Made by a program: the position numbers and the translations under genes. Of a DNA stretch of 64,000 bases, positions 63,601 to 64,000 are shown piece by piece; positions within the stretch are counted from its first letter, which is position 1, and each line of letters starts with the position of its first letter. The notes below the pieces were generated by a model. It made no database searches. It saw only the letters and a list, made by a program, of their open reading frames with translations, and was not told the DNA's origin. The DNA is from Tethya wilhelma (lineage: Eukaryota; Porifera; Demospongiae; Tethyida; Tethyidae): assembly GCA_964030475.1 (NCBI GenBank), contig CAXIPT010000013.1, positions 971,884 through 1,035,883 on the forward strand, written 5' to 3'.

Positions 63601-64000
63601 TAAGGACTCACTTCTCATCAGTGATACACACCCTCCTTCTCTGCAGGACTGTCAGCTTCAGCTCTGATGACAGCCTGCTCCTGTCTGGCTCTGCTGAGAT
63701 GATCAAAGTGTGGAAGAGGTCAGTCGCTGGCTGTGTGTGGAAGTGTTCACCAGTGATCTTGGCACTCTTCCTACAGAGCTACATTGCAGTGTGTGTGCAC
63801 TTTGAACTCTGGATATGCTCTGTGTTCTGCATTTGTTCCTGGAAATAGACATGTTGTCATAGGAACCAAGGTATGTTGCCATGGTAACCAAGACTGGTTG
63901 TCATGGAAACTGAGGTAAGGTATTCTCTCCCCCCCTGTTAGTCTGGCAGGCTGGCGCTGTACGAGTTGGCATCCAGCAGTTGTTTGGAGGAAGTGTCAGC
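57601..64000 (+). CDS. WDR3: WDR3 / UTP12 homolog, partial (runs off right edge)
   Basis: WDR3 is a tandem WD40 protein of the small-subunit processome (U3 snoRNP). ATG 57601 gives [18 protein letters not shown], then blades [109 protein letters not shown] and a charged linker (VEEERRAR... RKRGRK). After a 4.5-kb intron (about 58906-63378) come [75 protein letters not shown] and [16 protein letters not shown] at the edge. Only about half the usual 940 residues are in the window. The intron is far longer than any other here and carries mobile-element remains. Confidence 0.93.
60734..61207. mobile_element. 474-bp element with 31-bp terminal inverted repeats
   Basis: GAACTATTGTCTTTCCACGT...CTCGCTA at the left equals the reverse complement of the right end (TAGCGAGGTCAACGTGGAAA...) with two mismatches over 31 bp. 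There is no coding capacity. Target duplication is not clear. Confidence 0.7.
63089..63295. mobile_element. MITE-like element, TACCRTATAGC-ended family, copy f
   Basis: In the WDR3 intron. It starts TACCGTATAGCAGGTAAATT and ends with the inverse (AAATTTACCCTCTATATATAAGGTA). The interior matches copy a at 3880. Confidence 0.7.

Overview
The window is nuclear DNA from a gene-dense, intron-rich animal genome. Genes are split into short exons with ordinary GT-AG introns, mostly 50-300 bp. The content is metazoan (SEC63, MCMDC2, a DBHS protein, CNOT11, LAS1L, CCDC57, RABL3, TANGO2, ZC4H2, MSH2, HGD, WDR3). Intergenic gaps of tens to a few hundred bases and lineage-specific immune-like genes suggest an early-branching animal, most likely a sponge. 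That placement is inference. No bacterial, plasmid or viral gene block, CRISPR array, rRNA or tRNA was recognised.

Layout: 1-1.33 kb holds little that is supportable. 1.3-6.8 kb: a dsRNA-binding protein (-) and SEC63 (+) share a promoter. 7.0-9.3 kb: MCMDC2 (-), lacking its N-terminal third. 9.45-13.0 kb: a cystatin patch, with an orphan stefin-type exon and two intact two-domain cystatin-like genes. 13.5-16.4 kb: MIX23 (-) and a NONO/SFPQ-type protein (+). 16.9-21.6 kb: an unknown basic protein, CNOT11 (-) and an unknown proline-rich protein (+). 21.8-26.9 kb: LAS1L (-) and an OCRL/INPP5B-like gene (+) whose phosphatase domain is missing across a (TC)n tract with an assembly N. 27.0-33.2 kb: CCDC57 (-) and RABL3 (+). 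33.3-37.8 kb: a small four-helix membrane protein (-), a GH25 lysozyme (+), TANGO2 (-) and ZNHIT6 (+). 37.85-42.1 kb: ZMPSTE24 (-) and an intronless CNG-type channel (+). 42.3-49.1 kb: ZC4H2 (-) and MSH2 (+). 49.4-52.4 kb: a LEM-TIR fusion (-) head-to-head with an LRR protein that has an N-myristoylation signal (+). 52.8-57.3 kb: HGD (-), prefoldin subunit 3 (-) and an aldo-keto reductase (+). From 57.6 kb: WDR3 (+), running off the right edge with a 4.5-kb intron.

Genes do not form operons. They are mostly divergent pairs 45-370 bp apart, with converging 3' ends between pairs. Ribosome biogenesis or RNA functions recur (LAS1L, WDR3, ZNHIT6, CNOT11, DBHS), but that may be chance. The most unusual items are the LEM-TIR fusion with its divergent LRR partner, the cystatin-like pair, and a strong excess of long palindromic words (MARE-, RFX X-box- and NRF1-like, plus paired E-boxes) in both promoters and exons. 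A family of small inverted-repeat elements shares TACCRTATAGC-like ends and sits in introns. Three places carry assembly Ns, and two of them affect gene models (OCRL-like and CCDC57).
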